Notes under the pieces: generated by a model
Seen by the model: the letters and a program-made list of their open reading frames with translations, nothing else
Database searches by the model: none
What the model was told of the DNA's origin: nothing
NCBI GenBank assembly: GCA_000372225.1
Contig: AQTY01000004.1
Coordinates: forward strand, 39,367-103,366
Direction of reading: 5' to 3'
From: Candidatus Nitromaritima sp. SCGC AAA288-L16
GTDB taxonomy: Bacteria; Nitrospinota; Nitrospinia; Nitrospinales; VA-1
DNA: 64,000 nt
Shown: positions 1 through 8,334 of the stretch, one piece after another
Layout of the letters: each line of letters begins with the position of its first letter
Numbering within the stretch: the first letter of the stretch is position 1
Program-made: the position numbers and the translations under genes

Positions 1-1766
1 TTCCGCTCTTGGAGAGCTCCCAGTTCAAAATAATAAGAATCTTTATTTTTGTCTATGGCAATTGCTTTTTGCATTGCGTCAATGGCTTCGTCTAATCGAT
101 TAACCGCGACACAGGCAATAGCTAGGGAGTGATAAAGGGTGTCATTATTTTGATCTATTTTAATAGCTTCCTCAATCAATTGAACTGTTTTTTCAGGGTG
201 CTTATTCATACTATGTAACCGAGCCAAGTAAACCATTAAATGCACGGACCTAGGCTCTATTTTCAGCAAACTATTTATTTCTTGAATGGCTCTATCTACG
301 CGGCCAAGCATTTCATAAACACGCCCAAGCACCATTAAAATTTCTTTTTTGTATTTCTTCTCCTGAAGCAACTGAAACTCATCAAGCGCTTTCAAGTAAA
401 TTCCCTGTTCATAGTAAACGGCCCCAATTTTTATATGCATATCTGGAGCGCCCAAAACTTCTTTTGCATCTGCTCGGTATTTGCTCGAGTTTACATCCAT
501 TCTTAAAGTTGAACCTTTCATAGCGGTCATCTGCTTATGAATGTTCTCATTCAAGGGGTCTAGCTTTAAAAGAATCTTGTATTGTTTTTTAGCCTCATCG
601 GACTTCCCCTGTGCCGCCAGGGTCCAAGCCAGAAATTCTCGAGCTTTCAAAAGATTAGGACGTAACTCCAAAGCTTGATTTAAGGATCTTTTGGCATCTT
701 CTAATTTTCCTGCGACAATATTAACTCTCGCAAGGTAGTGGTACCCTAAGGGATTCGTTGATTCTACCTGGAGTACCTTCTTGTACATATCTTCTGCAAG
801 ATCATATTGCTGACGAACTTCGTAAATTGCACCGCTGAGAAGGTAGGCTCTTGCTAACCCCGACTTAGCCTGAATTACGCGTTGATAATGACTTAGAGCT
901 CGCTCATATTCGAGCCGCCCGGCGAGAATATCTCCAGTCATCATATTCAATTCGGGATTATCAGGAAAACGCCTCAAAGACTCTTGCAGTGTCTTATAGG
1001 CATCTTCTATTTCCCCTGCACGAATGAGATTAATCGCCAATTGACTATAAAATTCATAATCATCTGGGGCAAACTGAACCACCAGGCGATAATTCTCTGA
1101 AGCTTGCTCAAACTGATGTTCTCGAACCGCTTGCAAAGCCATTAGGTAATAGTAGTACGCTCGTGGATCCCTAACATTCTCGTTGCTTTTTTTTGCGGTT
1201 AGTTTCTCAACAACCTTAACTGCATATGAATTAGACAAATCAATGTTTCGGGAAACTTGGTCTATTGGAAAGGTGGTACAATTGGATATGAACACTAGTA
1301 TTGCAACTGGTAAAATTACTTTTAGCTTACAGTTGATACGATCAAGTATATTCTTCACACTTTCATCCTTCATTCCTATTTCTGGTGCTTGCATTTTATC
1401 TTGCTTCAACGAATATTGCTTTTTCTCTTCGGCAGAATTTTTTTTTATAGATTCTACAATAAGGCCTTCTTGGAAAACAATTCTGTTCACTAAGGCCGAG
1501 CCTGCGCTTTCATTAATCGTTTTGATAATTTTTTCACGTAAGGGTTCCAAAGCTGGAAACCATACTCTGTCTGACACCGTGACAAACAAGCTTTTACTTG
1601 AAAATTTTTTAACCCGTGTGACAAGTGCCAAGTCTTTACCTACTATAAGCTTCCACTGAAAGTCGAACCAAGCGAAGGATTGGGAGTCGTTAGAATCGAC
1701 CCTAACTATTGATTTCCCAAGCACAGAGCGTATAGTTTCCCAACTTGCGTACATTTGTTTACTCAT
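1..1766 (-). CDS. DciA-like (DUF721) domain fused in frame to a TPR protein (3' end outside window)
   Basis: The reading frame is open from an ATG at 1766 to the left edge. Residues 1-110 resemble the DciA/DUF721 helicase-loader fold, with a conserved Trp-plus-hydrophobic core (W34, then KLIVGKDLA), a beta-strand ending in a Trp (W71), and a closing strand read as NRIVFQEG. A charged linker follows. A second in-frame Met at residue 132 (1373) starts a typical membrane signal with a lipobox-like FISNC ending at C163. From about residue 195 to the edge the protein is tandem TPR repeats. I translated 1261-1766 codon by codon and found no stop between the two parts. Either this is a true fusion, or translation also starts at 1373 to give a separate TPR lipoprotein. 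A lipobox with Asn at -1 is uncommon. The DciA assignment is by sequence feel, not search. Confidence 0.7.
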   Translation of the reverse strand, partial: MSKQMYASWETIRSVLGKSIVRVDSNDSQSFAWFDFQWKLIVGKDLALVTRVKKFSSKSLFVTVSDRVWFPALEPLREKIIKTINESAGSALVNRIVFQEGLIVESIKKNSAEEKKQYSLKQDKMQAPEIGMKDESVKNILDRINCKLKVILPVAILVFISNCTTFPIDQVSRNIDLSNSYAVKVVEKLTAKKSNENVRDPRAYYYYLMALQAVREHQFEQASENYRLVVQFAPDDYEFYSQLAINLIRAGEIEDAYKTLQESLRRFPDNPELNMMTGDILAGRLEYERALSHYQRVIQAKSGLARAYLLSGAIYEVRQQYDLAEDMYKKVLQVESTNPLGYHYLARVNIVAGKLEDAKRSLNQALELRPNLLKAREFLAWTLAAQGKSDEAKKQYKILLKLDPLNENIHKQMTAMKGSTLRMDVNSSKYRADAKEVLGAPDMHIKIGAVYYEQGIYLKALDEFQLLQEKKYKKEILMVLGRVYEMLGRVDRAIQEINSLLKIEPRSVHLMVYLARLHSMNKHPEKTVQLIEEAIKIDQNNDTLYHSLAIACVAVNRLDEAIDAMQKAIAIDKNKDSYYFELGALQER

Positions 1767-1970
1767 TAGGCCTAGGCTCAAATTCTTTAAATATTGGATT
1801 TATTTTAGCTATGTTGTCCGGCAATATAAAGACATTTTTGAGATGTATTACGTCTCTAGCCTTGTGCCGGTTAATTAAGACCACATTATAAAAATTACCC
1901 TTAAAACGAAAAGGATAGCTGGGATCACCTAACTAAAACGGCCCCACATCCTTTCATATTTTTATAGATC

Positions 1971-3476
1971 ATGCGATCACATATTTATCTGGCAGTTTTT
2001 GGTCTATTGAGCTTGATCCTTTATCTAGGGTTAACAGATCTATCTAAAGATTTCAACTGGGGTGAAGGTTATTCCAAACGTCCTATTCTTGAATATCTTG
2101 CTATCTATTTTTCTTTATTTTTTCTTTATACACTGGCCTGTCTTTCTATTTTTAAATCCAACTGGTCTCAAAAAACATTCTGGACCCTGATCGCCTTCGG
2201 ATTATTATTTCGTTTTGCAATGCTCCCTTCCCAACAGATTCAAGAAGATGACGTATATCGTTATCTTTGGGATGGCAAGGTGTTTGCTCATGGAATTAAT
2301 CCCTTCAAATTCGCTCCGGAAGAAGTTAACCAATATAAATCCTTAAAAATACAAGACCCGGTATATTTTCACTCACATTATGAGGAAAGCGACAAAAAGG
2401 AGTTAGCTATTCTAAATGATTTAAAATGGAAAAATGACATCGCTCTTCGCTATATGGAGCGAATTAACCACCCAGATGTTCCCACTATCTATCCACCTTT
2501 GGCCCAATACGTGTTTCGCCTCTCGCAGCAAATAAATGTAGATAGTCTACTCACCTTACGAATAATATTTTTGGCATTTGATCTAATGGGTACGGTTTTC
2601 ATCATACTTGCGTTAAGGGCCTTAAACCTGAACCAAAATTTTAGTCTAGTTTATTTTTGGTCGCCCCTAATGATCAAGGAAACTTATAACTCAACTCATC
2701 TGGATATAATCGGGATATCCTGTCTTTGTGCATCCATATATTTTCTTATACGAAAACGAATGGTGGGATCCATTTTTTTTCTAGCTTTGAGCGTTCTTGG
2801 AAAATTTTATTCCGCAATTCTTCTCCCTTTTTACCTTCAAAGGGTCTGGTTTCTCGCGCAAGAAAATAAGCAATCCGGCACGGCAACTGCAATCTGTCAC
2901 TTAACTTTATTTTGTACTGTAATTACAGTTTTCTACCTACCTTTTATTGATATAGGTGGGAGCATTTTTGATGGATTAAAAACGTATGGCGTTTATTGGC
3001 AAAGCAACGACAGCTTGTTCGCGATCTTGCTATATGTTCTTAAAAATATTTTAAAACTAGGAATGGATACAGAAATTCCGATTTTTGAAAATAGCATGGT
3101 ATTTGCGAAAAGTATCACGACCTTAGTCATTTTAGCAGCGGTAGCCTATTTAATTCTTAAAGGGGCTCCTAAAATAAACTCTCCGGAGATATGGGTACGA
3201 AATATTTTTCTGGTTATGGTTCTGGTATTCCTTCTGAGCCCTGTTCAAAACCCCTGGTATCTATGTTGGACTGTTCCCTTTCTATGCATTTTCCATTCGA
3301 GATCGTTGATCTTTCTAACCGGACTAATCGGATTATATTATCTCGACTTTTACCTCGACTATCAGGACATCACCCAATACTCAATCTTGGTTGCCTGGCT
3401 CGAATACACCCCATTTTATGTCTATTTGCTTTGGGAGCTTTTTAAGTCAAAAAAGATTTGGAAGCCCATAGAGTGA
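1971..3476 (+). CDS. Multi-pass GT-C type membrane glycosyltransferase (DUF2029/GT87-like)
   Basis: This 501-residue protein is almost entirely hydrophobic helices, with roughly ten to twelve membrane segments. After the second or third helix it carries an acidic loop (E92-D93-D94, then YRYLWDGKVFAHGINPF) that is typical of polyprenyl-phosphate-dependent GT-C mannosyltransferases. The paired acidic residues would be the catalytic or metal-binding site facing the periplasm. The family transfers a hexose from a polyprenyl-phosphate sugar to a lipid or glycan; donor and acceptor cannot be read from sequence. It is transcribed alone, divergently from the upstream TPR gene, with a 204-base gap between them. 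The ATG at 1971 is the only good start; I saw no strong Shine-Dalgarno. Confidence 0.7.
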   Translation: MRSHIYLAVFGLLSLILYLGLTDLSKDFNWGEGYSKRPILEYLAIYFSLFFLYTLACLSIFKSNWSQKTFWTLIAFGLLFRFAMLPSQQIQEDDVYRYLWDGKVFAHGINPFKFAPEEVNQYKSLKIQDPVYFHSHYEESDKKELAILNDLKWKNDIALRYMERINHPDVPTIYPPLAQYVFRLSQQINVDSLLTLRIIFLAFDLMGTVFIILALRALNLNQNFSLVYFWSPLMIKETYNSTHLDIIGISCLCASIYFLIRKRMVGSIFFLALSVLGKFYSAILLPFYLQRVWFLAQENKQSGTATAICHLTLFCTVITVFYLPFIDIGGSIFDGLKTYGVYWQSNDSLFAILLYVLKNILKLGMDTEIPIFENSMVFAKSITTLVILAAVAYLILKGAPKINSPEIWVRNIFLVMVLVFLLSPVQNPWYLCWTVPFLCIFHSRSLIFLTGLIGLYYLDFYLDYQDITQYSILVAWLEYTPFYVYLLWELFKSKKIWKPIE

Positions 3477-3649
3477 ACTGCTTACTTCCAAAGAAACCTT
3501 CCTATCTTTTGTTATTTTTTAGATCCGCAATTAGGCAAGAGAAGATCAACGCAAAGGTTGTGCCGATCGAATCAGTTGATTTGTGAGCCCTGAACACACA
3601 TAAACGCTTACTCAAGAAAAACTGGTTTAAATAAATTCTAAATTATTTT

Positions 3650-4342
3650 TTATAGCAACTCTTGAAAACAACTCACGGTAGTAAAACCATCTTTTTTGTA
3701 TTTTTTGTTTCGATCTATAAGTATTGCTTCTATTCCAACACTGTTAGCACCTTGAATATCTGCACGAATATCGTCACCAATATGACAAACTTCCTTCGAA
3801 CTAACCCCACTTCTTCTGATGGCTTCAAGAAAAATTCTTTTATCGGGTTTGGCTGATCCAATCTCTGAAGATGCTAAAATAAAATCAAAATAACCCGCAA
3901 GATCCGTACTTTCCAAAATTGTGTGAAGGCGGGAATCCCAGTTAGAAACAACTCCTAGAGTAACCCCAGATTGTTTTAACTTTCTTAAAAGATCTGAACT
4001 GATAACATCATCAAAAACATGCCAGTGGTCTTTTCTTGCAAAAGCCCCGTAAATGATTTCGAAATAATTTTCAAAATTTTTAAGACCGCCAGAATGTTCA
4101 AAAACCTGGGAAACAAGTCTCTTCCAAAAATCTCTTTCCGCCTGTTCGCCACTCTTTTTGCCTAAAGATTCAATTCCTCCTAAATTAGCCCACTCTTTTT
4201 GAAAAAGTTGATTCAGTTCTTCGGCTGACCCCTGAAACCCAAAAGGTCGAGCATAGGTTGCGTAAACGTCCCCAACAGAAGGTTCAACTCGAAGAAGTGT
4301 CCCACCTACATCAAAAAAAATAGCCTTATACTTAGATAACAC
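3650..4342 (-). CDS. HAD-superfamily hydrolase (HAD-IA, HDHD3-like)
   Basis: All four HAD motifs are visible: motif I D11-V-G-G-T15, motif II S133-N134, motif III K165 in a KPD context, and motif IV G189-D190-D191. The nucleophile Asp11 is present, but the usual second Asp of DxDGT is Gly. This occurs in some HDHD3-type members and may alter phosphatase chemistry. Residues about 20-95 form a helical C1 cap. The family mostly hydrolyses small phosphomonoesters; the substrate is unknown. It is followed on the same strand by a nucleotidyltransferase and a toroid protein lying upstream (4451-6230), so a shared small-molecule phosphate pathway is possible but not shown. Confidence 0.8.
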   Translation of the reverse strand: MLSKYKAIFFDVGGTLLRVEPSVGDVYATYARPFGFQGSAEELNQLFQKEWANLGGIESLGKKSGEQAERDFWKRLVSQVFEHSGGLKNFENYFEIIYGAFARKDHWHVFDDVISSDLLRKLKQSGVTLGVVSNWDSRLHTILESTDLAGYFDFILASSEIGSAKPDKRIFLEAIRRSGVSSKEVCHIGDDIRADIQGANSVGIEAILIDRNKKYKKDGFTTVSCFQELL

Positions 4343-4450
4343 TTGATCTCCATTTAAAAAAAGTAAATAGCTATAACTTAATATTTTTTTATTAAATCAC
4401 GTTTGAGAAGTTTTAAGTGGGGGAAGTCGAAAAAATAAATTGAGAATTGA

Positions 4451-5200
4451 TCAGAAACTACCTCTGTGTTTTTGGAAGGTCGATAATGCTTGTTCGTAGT
4501 CAGCCTCAGTATCTATTTCAAAGCAGCCTGGGCCTTGATCAACCAAACAGACACTCAGGTCTACAGACTTGGCGAATTCAGTGAATGGTATTTCCCATAA
4601 AAGCTCTAAATATCTTGATTCAAAATTTTCATAATGTGCTATAAATTTTTTGCAATTCTCAAATGAAAGTTTAAAAAAACCAATAGCCTCTCCACCGAAA
4701 GTAAAATTAGCTTTTTCCTCAAGCGTCAGGTCTCTTTTGGTGACAAACATTCCTATTTTACCGTCGGATCGAATCATTGTTTTGGTTGATTCTGTATTGT
4801 CTATATCTGCAGGAATTAACGCGAAGGATGTTGATTCTGAATTTTCAACATACCTACAAAATTCAGATTGAGGATAAAGCACATCTCCATCAAGAACGAC
4901 GACATCCTCTGTGCAACAGCGTAAACCCATAACCATAGATAAAGTGTTACCTGTCGTACGGTACAAATCATTATCAATAAATTTAAATTCGAGCTCTAGG
5001 TCAAGGCCTCTAACATATTGCTTTACATTTTCTTTACTGTGTCCGACTACTAGGTAAACGCAGCTTATTCCTAAAGAATCCAAAGAGATAAGGTGTCTTG
5101 AAAGCAAAGTCTCGTCATCAAAAGGTAAAAGACTTTTGTGGGGAATATCGTCACGGCCGAGGCGGGATCCATATCCAGCGAGAAGGATAACTGCTTGCAT
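4451..5200 (-). CDS. Nucleotidyltransferase of the sugar-phosphate/phosphocholine cytidylyltransferase type
   Basis: The N-terminus has the NTP-transferase signature (residues 8-14, AGYGSRL) with the basic residue K22, and a metal-binding D-G-D at 104-106. The length of 249 residues and the C-terminal EIDTEADYEQA segment match LicC-like enzymes, which join CTP or another NTP to a small phosphorylated head group such as phosphocholine. True hexose-1-phosphate transferases are usually longer. It sits between a HAD phosphatase and a squalene-cyclase-like protein on the same strand, about 46 bases from the latter. The nucleotidyltransferase call is firm; the substrate is unknown. Confidence 0.8.
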   Translation of the reverse strand: MQAVILLAGYGSRLGRDDIPHKSLLPFDDETLLSRHLISLDSLGISCVYLVVGHSKENVKQYVRGLDLELEFKFIDNDLYRTTGNTLSMVMGLRCCTEDVVVLDGDVLYPQSEFCRYVENSESTSFALIPADIDNTESTKTMIRSDGKIGMFVTKRDLTLEEKANFTFGGEAIGFFKLSFENCKKFIAHYENFESRYLELLWEIPFTEFAKSVDLSVCLVDQGPGCFEIDTEADYEQALSTFQKHRGSF

Positions 5201-5246
5201 TAGGCGATTACAATTAATAAAAAAAGGTTAATGATAGAAACTTTTG

Positions 5247-6230
5247 CTACTTGCTATACGCCCAAAAATGTGACATCGGTTCGTTAGAACAAAACCTTCG
5301 GTATTTTAGGAGTGTATCCAAACCGTCCGCTGTCCTTTCGACATTACTGGGCTCTTCCTTAAAGTCACCCCAGCCTAGTTCATTTTTTTCATCCAAAAGC
5401 CAACGGACTCCTTTTGCGATGGCAGAAGAATATTTTTCTTTTTGGTTAAACGTATCTGCCACCAAGATCAGATTGCGGCAGGCGTCCATTGTGTGATCCA
5501 TGTTCTCACCATCCCACGATCCATTCTCTGCTTGCTCGTCAACCATACTATCAGCTGCCTCAAGACATATTTTTTGGGCATCTTCTATTCCATCTATAAA
5601 ATATGCTGGTATCAAGGTGTATTGCATAAGGTGTGCGGTTGTTTCGATCCCTGCGGGATGAAATATATCATCCTTCCATAAACCGGTGTCACGCTGCCAA
5701 TTCATAATGAAATCGTATCCCCGTTTACGGGCTTTGTTGATCCGATCATCATTTTTTTTATCGTGTGTAACCTGGTACACCGTAAGAAATACTGTCACCG
5801 AACAAGTAGTATCCAAGTGCGACCACTCGACGTCCGACCAATGCCCGTCATCTTCCTGGCTAGACAAGATATACTCCAGAGCGCGTTGGATTGACTCTTC
5901 AATTGTTGGGTTATTTAGAATAAGGTTCCCGCGGCAGAGCTTCAAACCAACAAAGGTTGTTATCCATATGGATGTTTTGTCTGCATGCGACATCTTGGAC
6001 CATCCACCATCAGAATTTTGTACATTTGTGCACTCGGCAAAGTCTTCAGCGTATTCGGATGTATTGCCAACATGTAAAATACATCGTAGGACATGTTCCA
6101 AAATTTCCATATCCTGTTCACCGCAAAGAAGACTCCACTGGTCAGCCTCAGACAATAAATAAGCCCACTCACGTTCAATAACTCGAGCTAGTTCATGTTG
6201 ATCAATTTGAGTCGTTAAACTCACCTTCAA
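5247..6230 (-). CDS. Squalene-cyclase/prenyltransferase-like alpha-alpha toroid protein
   Basis: Four QW-like repeats are readable: QNSDGGW (71-77), QEDDGHW (125-131), QRDTGLW (179-185) and QAENGSW (233-239), spaced about 54 residues apart. These are the hallmark of the alpha-alpha barrel shared by terpene cyclases and prenyltransferase beta subunits. At 327 residues it is about half a squalene-hopene cyclase, so only one barrel domain is present. The segment WSHLDTT (136-142) sits where class II cyclases have DxDDT, but only the last Asp remains, so classical protonation-initiated cyclisation is doubtful. It may be a non-canonical cyclase or a binding protein. It is probably co-transcribed with the nucleotidyltransferase and HAD genes that follow it. 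Confidence 0.7.
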   Translation of the reverse strand: MKVSLTTQIDQHELARVIEREWAYLLSEADQWSLLCGEQDMEILEHVLRCILHVGNTSEYAEDFAECTNVQNSDGGWSKMSHADKTSIWITTFVGLKLCRGNLILNNPTIEESIQRALEYILSSQEDDGHWSDVEWSHLDTTCSVTVFLTVYQVTHDKKNDDRINKARKRGYDFIMNWQRDTGLWKDDIFHPAGIETTAHLMQYTLIPAYFIDGIEDAQKICLEAADSMVDEQAENGSWDGENMDHTMDACRNLILVADTFNQKEKYSSAIAKGVRWLLDEKNELGWGDFKEEPSNVERTADGLDTLLKYRRFCSNEPMSHFWAYSK

Positions 6231-6289
6231 TCTCCCGTTTTATCCCTATCACATTGAAGACAGAACAAATTATTAATAAATTTTACAAT

Positions 6290-6970
6290 CTATCTCGATT
6301 CGGTTGCTAGGCTGGGTTGAAAATCAGAAGACAATGACCCTTGGTTACCCATTTTCTTAGCTTTCAACTTATTTTCAATCCATAGCCTAGCCTCATCCGA
6401 ATTTCCAAGGCTGCGTGGATATTTTTTTAGGAATTCCTGATATTCTCCCATCGAACCAGATTTTTTGACTTGTTTAAAAATTTGATCCTCTAAAGCTTCT
6501 ATCTGCCTCTCAATAGCTTCCTGTTCTTTAGCTGTAGACAATTGAACTATTCTACTGAGACCCACTATTGCCTCATCATATTCCCTGTTTTCTTCAAGGA
6601 TAGCGGACTGAACTTTTAGTACGCGCACCAAGTTCATTTTAAGTTGATCTTCTCTCGGTCTCAATTTGAGCCCCTGATCGTAGTGGTAGATGGCCTTTAC
6701 AATCTCGTCATTAGCATAGTAAAGCAGACCTAAATTATTCCTGACTTCGAAAGAATTTGGGTTTCTTTGTAAAAACTTATTCCAAAGCACAATGGCAGAG
6801 TCGATTTGCCCCTTCTGCTGGTGCAATGCGGCCCTTGCGAATAATTCCTGATCAAATTTTGACAGAGACTGAGAAGGGATATCGGAGAACTGACTAGGAG
6901 CTTTCGCACAACCCAAAGCCATATAATTCAATATGATAAAACCAATAATACCAAACTTGAAAAATTTCAT
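6290..6970 (-). CDS. TPR-repeat lipoprotein
   Basis: The protein starts with a lipoprotein signal: a basic start, a hydrophobic stretch, then M-A-L-G-C with the acylated Cys at 21. Residues about 42-150 contain two or three TPR units (for example NPNSFEVRNNLGLLYYANDE), and the C-terminus is helical with a YPRS motif. No catalytic residues are seen. It probably acts as a periplasm-facing scaffold. It is the first gene of the minus-strand group 6970-3650, and its start lies close to the divergent thiamine promoter. Confidence 0.75.
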   Translation of the reverse strand: MKFFKFGIIGFIILNYMALGCAKAPSQFSDIPSQSLSKFDQELFARAALHQQKGQIDSAIVLWNKFLQRNPNSFEVRNNLGLLYYANDEIVKAIYHYDQGLKLRPREDQLKMNLVRVLKVQSAILEENREYDEAIVGLSRIVQLSTAKEQEAIERQIEALEDQIFKQVKKSGSMGEYQEFLKKYPRSLGNSDEARLWIENKLKAKKMGNQGSLSSDFQPSLATESR

Positions 6971-7010
6971 GACCGAACTATACCAAATATTTTTTTAAGA
7001 TCAATATATC

Positions 7011-7038
7011 TTGACATGTTTTTTTTTTACGTTAATCT
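7011..7038 (+). promoter_or_regulatory. Sigma70-type promoter of the thiamine operon
   Basis: A perfect TTGACA box at 7011-7016 is followed after 16 bases by TAATCT at 7033-7038. Transcription would start near 7046, just before the TPP aptamer. The spacer holds a run of ten T (7019-7028) within a longer T-rich stretch, which may make it curved or length-variable. Confidence 0.55.
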
Positions 7039-7054
7039 GCTGTGCAAAGTCAAA

Positions 7055-7142
7055 AGTAGTTCGCTAGGGGTGATTTTCTGAGAGTCTTTAAAGGGCAACC
7101 CTTTGAACCTGATCTGGCTAATACCAGCGAAGGGAAGTGGAT
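7055..7142 (+). promoter_or_regulatory. TPP (thiamine pyrophosphate) riboswitch aptamer
   Basis: The conserved THI-element blocks are all present in order: TAGGGGTG (7065-7072), CTGAGAG (7078-7084), ACCCTTTGAACCTGATCTGG (7098-7117), TAATACCAGCG (7119-7129) and AAGGGAAGT (7130-7138). The element lies directly upstream of thiS-thiG-thiE-thiC, as expected for TPP feedback control. A terminator hairpin follows at once, so the switch probably works by premature termination when TPP is bound. Confidence 0.96.
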
Positions 7143-7156
7143 AGAGCTTTTAGCAG

Positions 7157-7192
7157 AGCTATGATCCCTTATTTGGTTGTAGCTTTTTTTTT
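7157..7192 (+). terminator. Intrinsic terminator of the TPP riboswitch expression platform
   Basis: The bases AGCTATGA..CC (7157-7167) pair with GGTTGTAGCT (7175-7184) around the loop CTTATTT, and nine T follow (7184-7192). An alternative pairing of ATAG (7141-7144) with CTAT just downstream would compete with this stem and could act as the anti-terminator. The pairing was done by eye, not by a folding program. Confidence 0.7.
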
Positions 7193-7283
7193 GCGTTCCC
7201 TTTCTTTACTCACCCCCACCTAGTCATGGTTTTAAATTTCGATTGAACTTTATTTTAGTTTGATTGAGCCGGGGCTTCCTACG

Positions 7284-7487
7284 ATGGTACTTAGAATAAA
7301 TGGCGAAGAAAAAAATATCTATTCCAGTATCAACTTAGCAGAATTGTTGCTTGAGTTGGAAATAGTTTTACCTCATTGTGCCGTGGCACTGAACCAGGAA
7401 GTTGTGCCTAGCTCAAAACTCAAGCAAACCAAAATTCATGATGGAGACGATGTCGAAATTGTTCATGCGGTAGGTGGTGGACTCTGA
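7284..7487 (+). CDS. thiS: Sulfur carrier protein ThiS
   Basis: This is a 67-residue ubiquitin-fold sulfur carrier. The start at 7284 gives the standard MVLRINGEE opening and is preceded by GGGG; an in-frame TTG at 7260 would add eight atypical residues. The C-terminus reads IVHAVGGG plus one extra Leu before the stop. ThiS must expose its terminal Gly-Gly for adenylation by ThiF and thiocarboxylation, so the extra Leu is unusual and may need trimming. It is the first gene after the TPP riboswitch. The stop lies 55 bases before the chosen thiG start. Confidence 0.92.
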   Translation: MVLRINGEEKNIYSSINLAELLLELEIVLPHCAVALNQEVVPSSKLKQTKIHDGDDVEIVHAVGGGL

Positions 7488-7542
7488 TTTAAAAAATGTA
7501 TTTTTTGTAAAATTCTTTCTAAATTTTTCTGAAGATTTTAAA

Positions 7543-8319
7543 ATGAATTCATCACAGTTGAAGATAGGCAACAGAACATTTACTACTCGCTTGATTGTTG
7601 GAACAGGGAAATATGCGTCGTTTGAGGAAGCGCGTGATGCCATAGCCGCTTCAGGAGCAGAAATGATCACCTTAGCGGTACGCCGTATCGAACTAGATAA
7701 AGCCAAGGACTCTATTCTTAATTTTCTCGATCCAAAAACATACTGTTTTCTACCTAATACTGCTGGTTGCTATACGGTCAATGAAGCAATCATGACTTGC
7801 CAGCTTGCGCGTGAAGCGGGGCTGGGAAATATGGTTAAAGTTGAAGTTATTGGTGATAAAAAAACGTTATTCCCCGATAATGAAGCCACTCTGGAAGCCT
7901 CAAAAATTCTAGTAAAAGATGGTTTTCAGGTACTCCCTTACTGCACAGATGATGTGGTTCTTTGTAAAAAACTAGAGGAAGTGGGCTGCTCTGCCGTTAT
8001 GCCGCTAGCTGCGCCCATTGGATCAGGGCTCGGGGTGTGTAACCCATTTACTTTAAAACTAATTCTTGAGGCTGTGCAAGTACCAGTCATTGTAGATGCA
8101 GGTGTAGGAACCGCCTCTGATGCCTGCAGGGCCATGGAACTTGGAATAGACGGACTTCTCATGAACACTGCAATTGCAGGGGCGCAAGATCCTATTAAAA
8201 TGGCCTGCGCTATGAAAGCTGCTGTGGAATGTGGACGCCAAGCCTTTGAAGCAGGGCGCATACCAAAGAAACTCTATGCATCTGCTAGCAGCCCACTCGA
8301 TGGCTTGATAGATATTTAA
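7543..8319 (+). CDS. thiG: Thiazole synthase ThiG
   Basis: ThiG condenses deoxyxylulose phosphate, dehydroglycine and ThiS thiocarboxylate into the thiazole phosphate carboxylate. Family marks include the N-terminal RLIVGTGKY segment, the catalytic Lys within MVKVEVIGD (K99), the LPNTAGC motif (70-76) and the GSG/GVGTASDA phosphate-binding region. The start at 7543 gives 258 residues, the usual length. A GTG at 7474 overlapping thiS would add 23 residues of low-complexity Phe/Lys and is unlikely. No thiO or thiH for dehydroglycine formation is in the window. Confidence 0.96.
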   Translation: MNSSQLKIGNRTFTTRLIVGTGKYASFEEARDAIAASGAEMITLAVRRIELDKAKDSILNFLDPKTYCFLPNTAGCYTVNEAIMTCQLAREAGLGNMVKVEVIGDKKTLFPDNEATLEASKILVKDGFQVLPYCTDDVVLCKKLEEVGCSAVMPLAAPIGSGLGVCNPFTLKLILEAVQVPVIVDAGVGTASDACRAMELGIDGLLMNTAIAGAQDPIKMACAMKAAVECGRQAFEAGRIPKKLYASASSPLDGLIDI

Positions 8320-8334
8320 TAGACGAAACAAATC

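Noticed and set aside
1183..1659. 158-codon plus-strand frame
   Set aside because: It is antisense to the DciA-like/TPR gene, whose frame has recognisable domains; the plus-strand product is Phe/Ser-rich without motifs.
5686..6162. Open frame of 158 codons on the plus strand inside the toroid gene
   Set aside because: It lies opposite a gene with four clear QW motifs, has no ribosome-binding site and its composition reflects the other strand.
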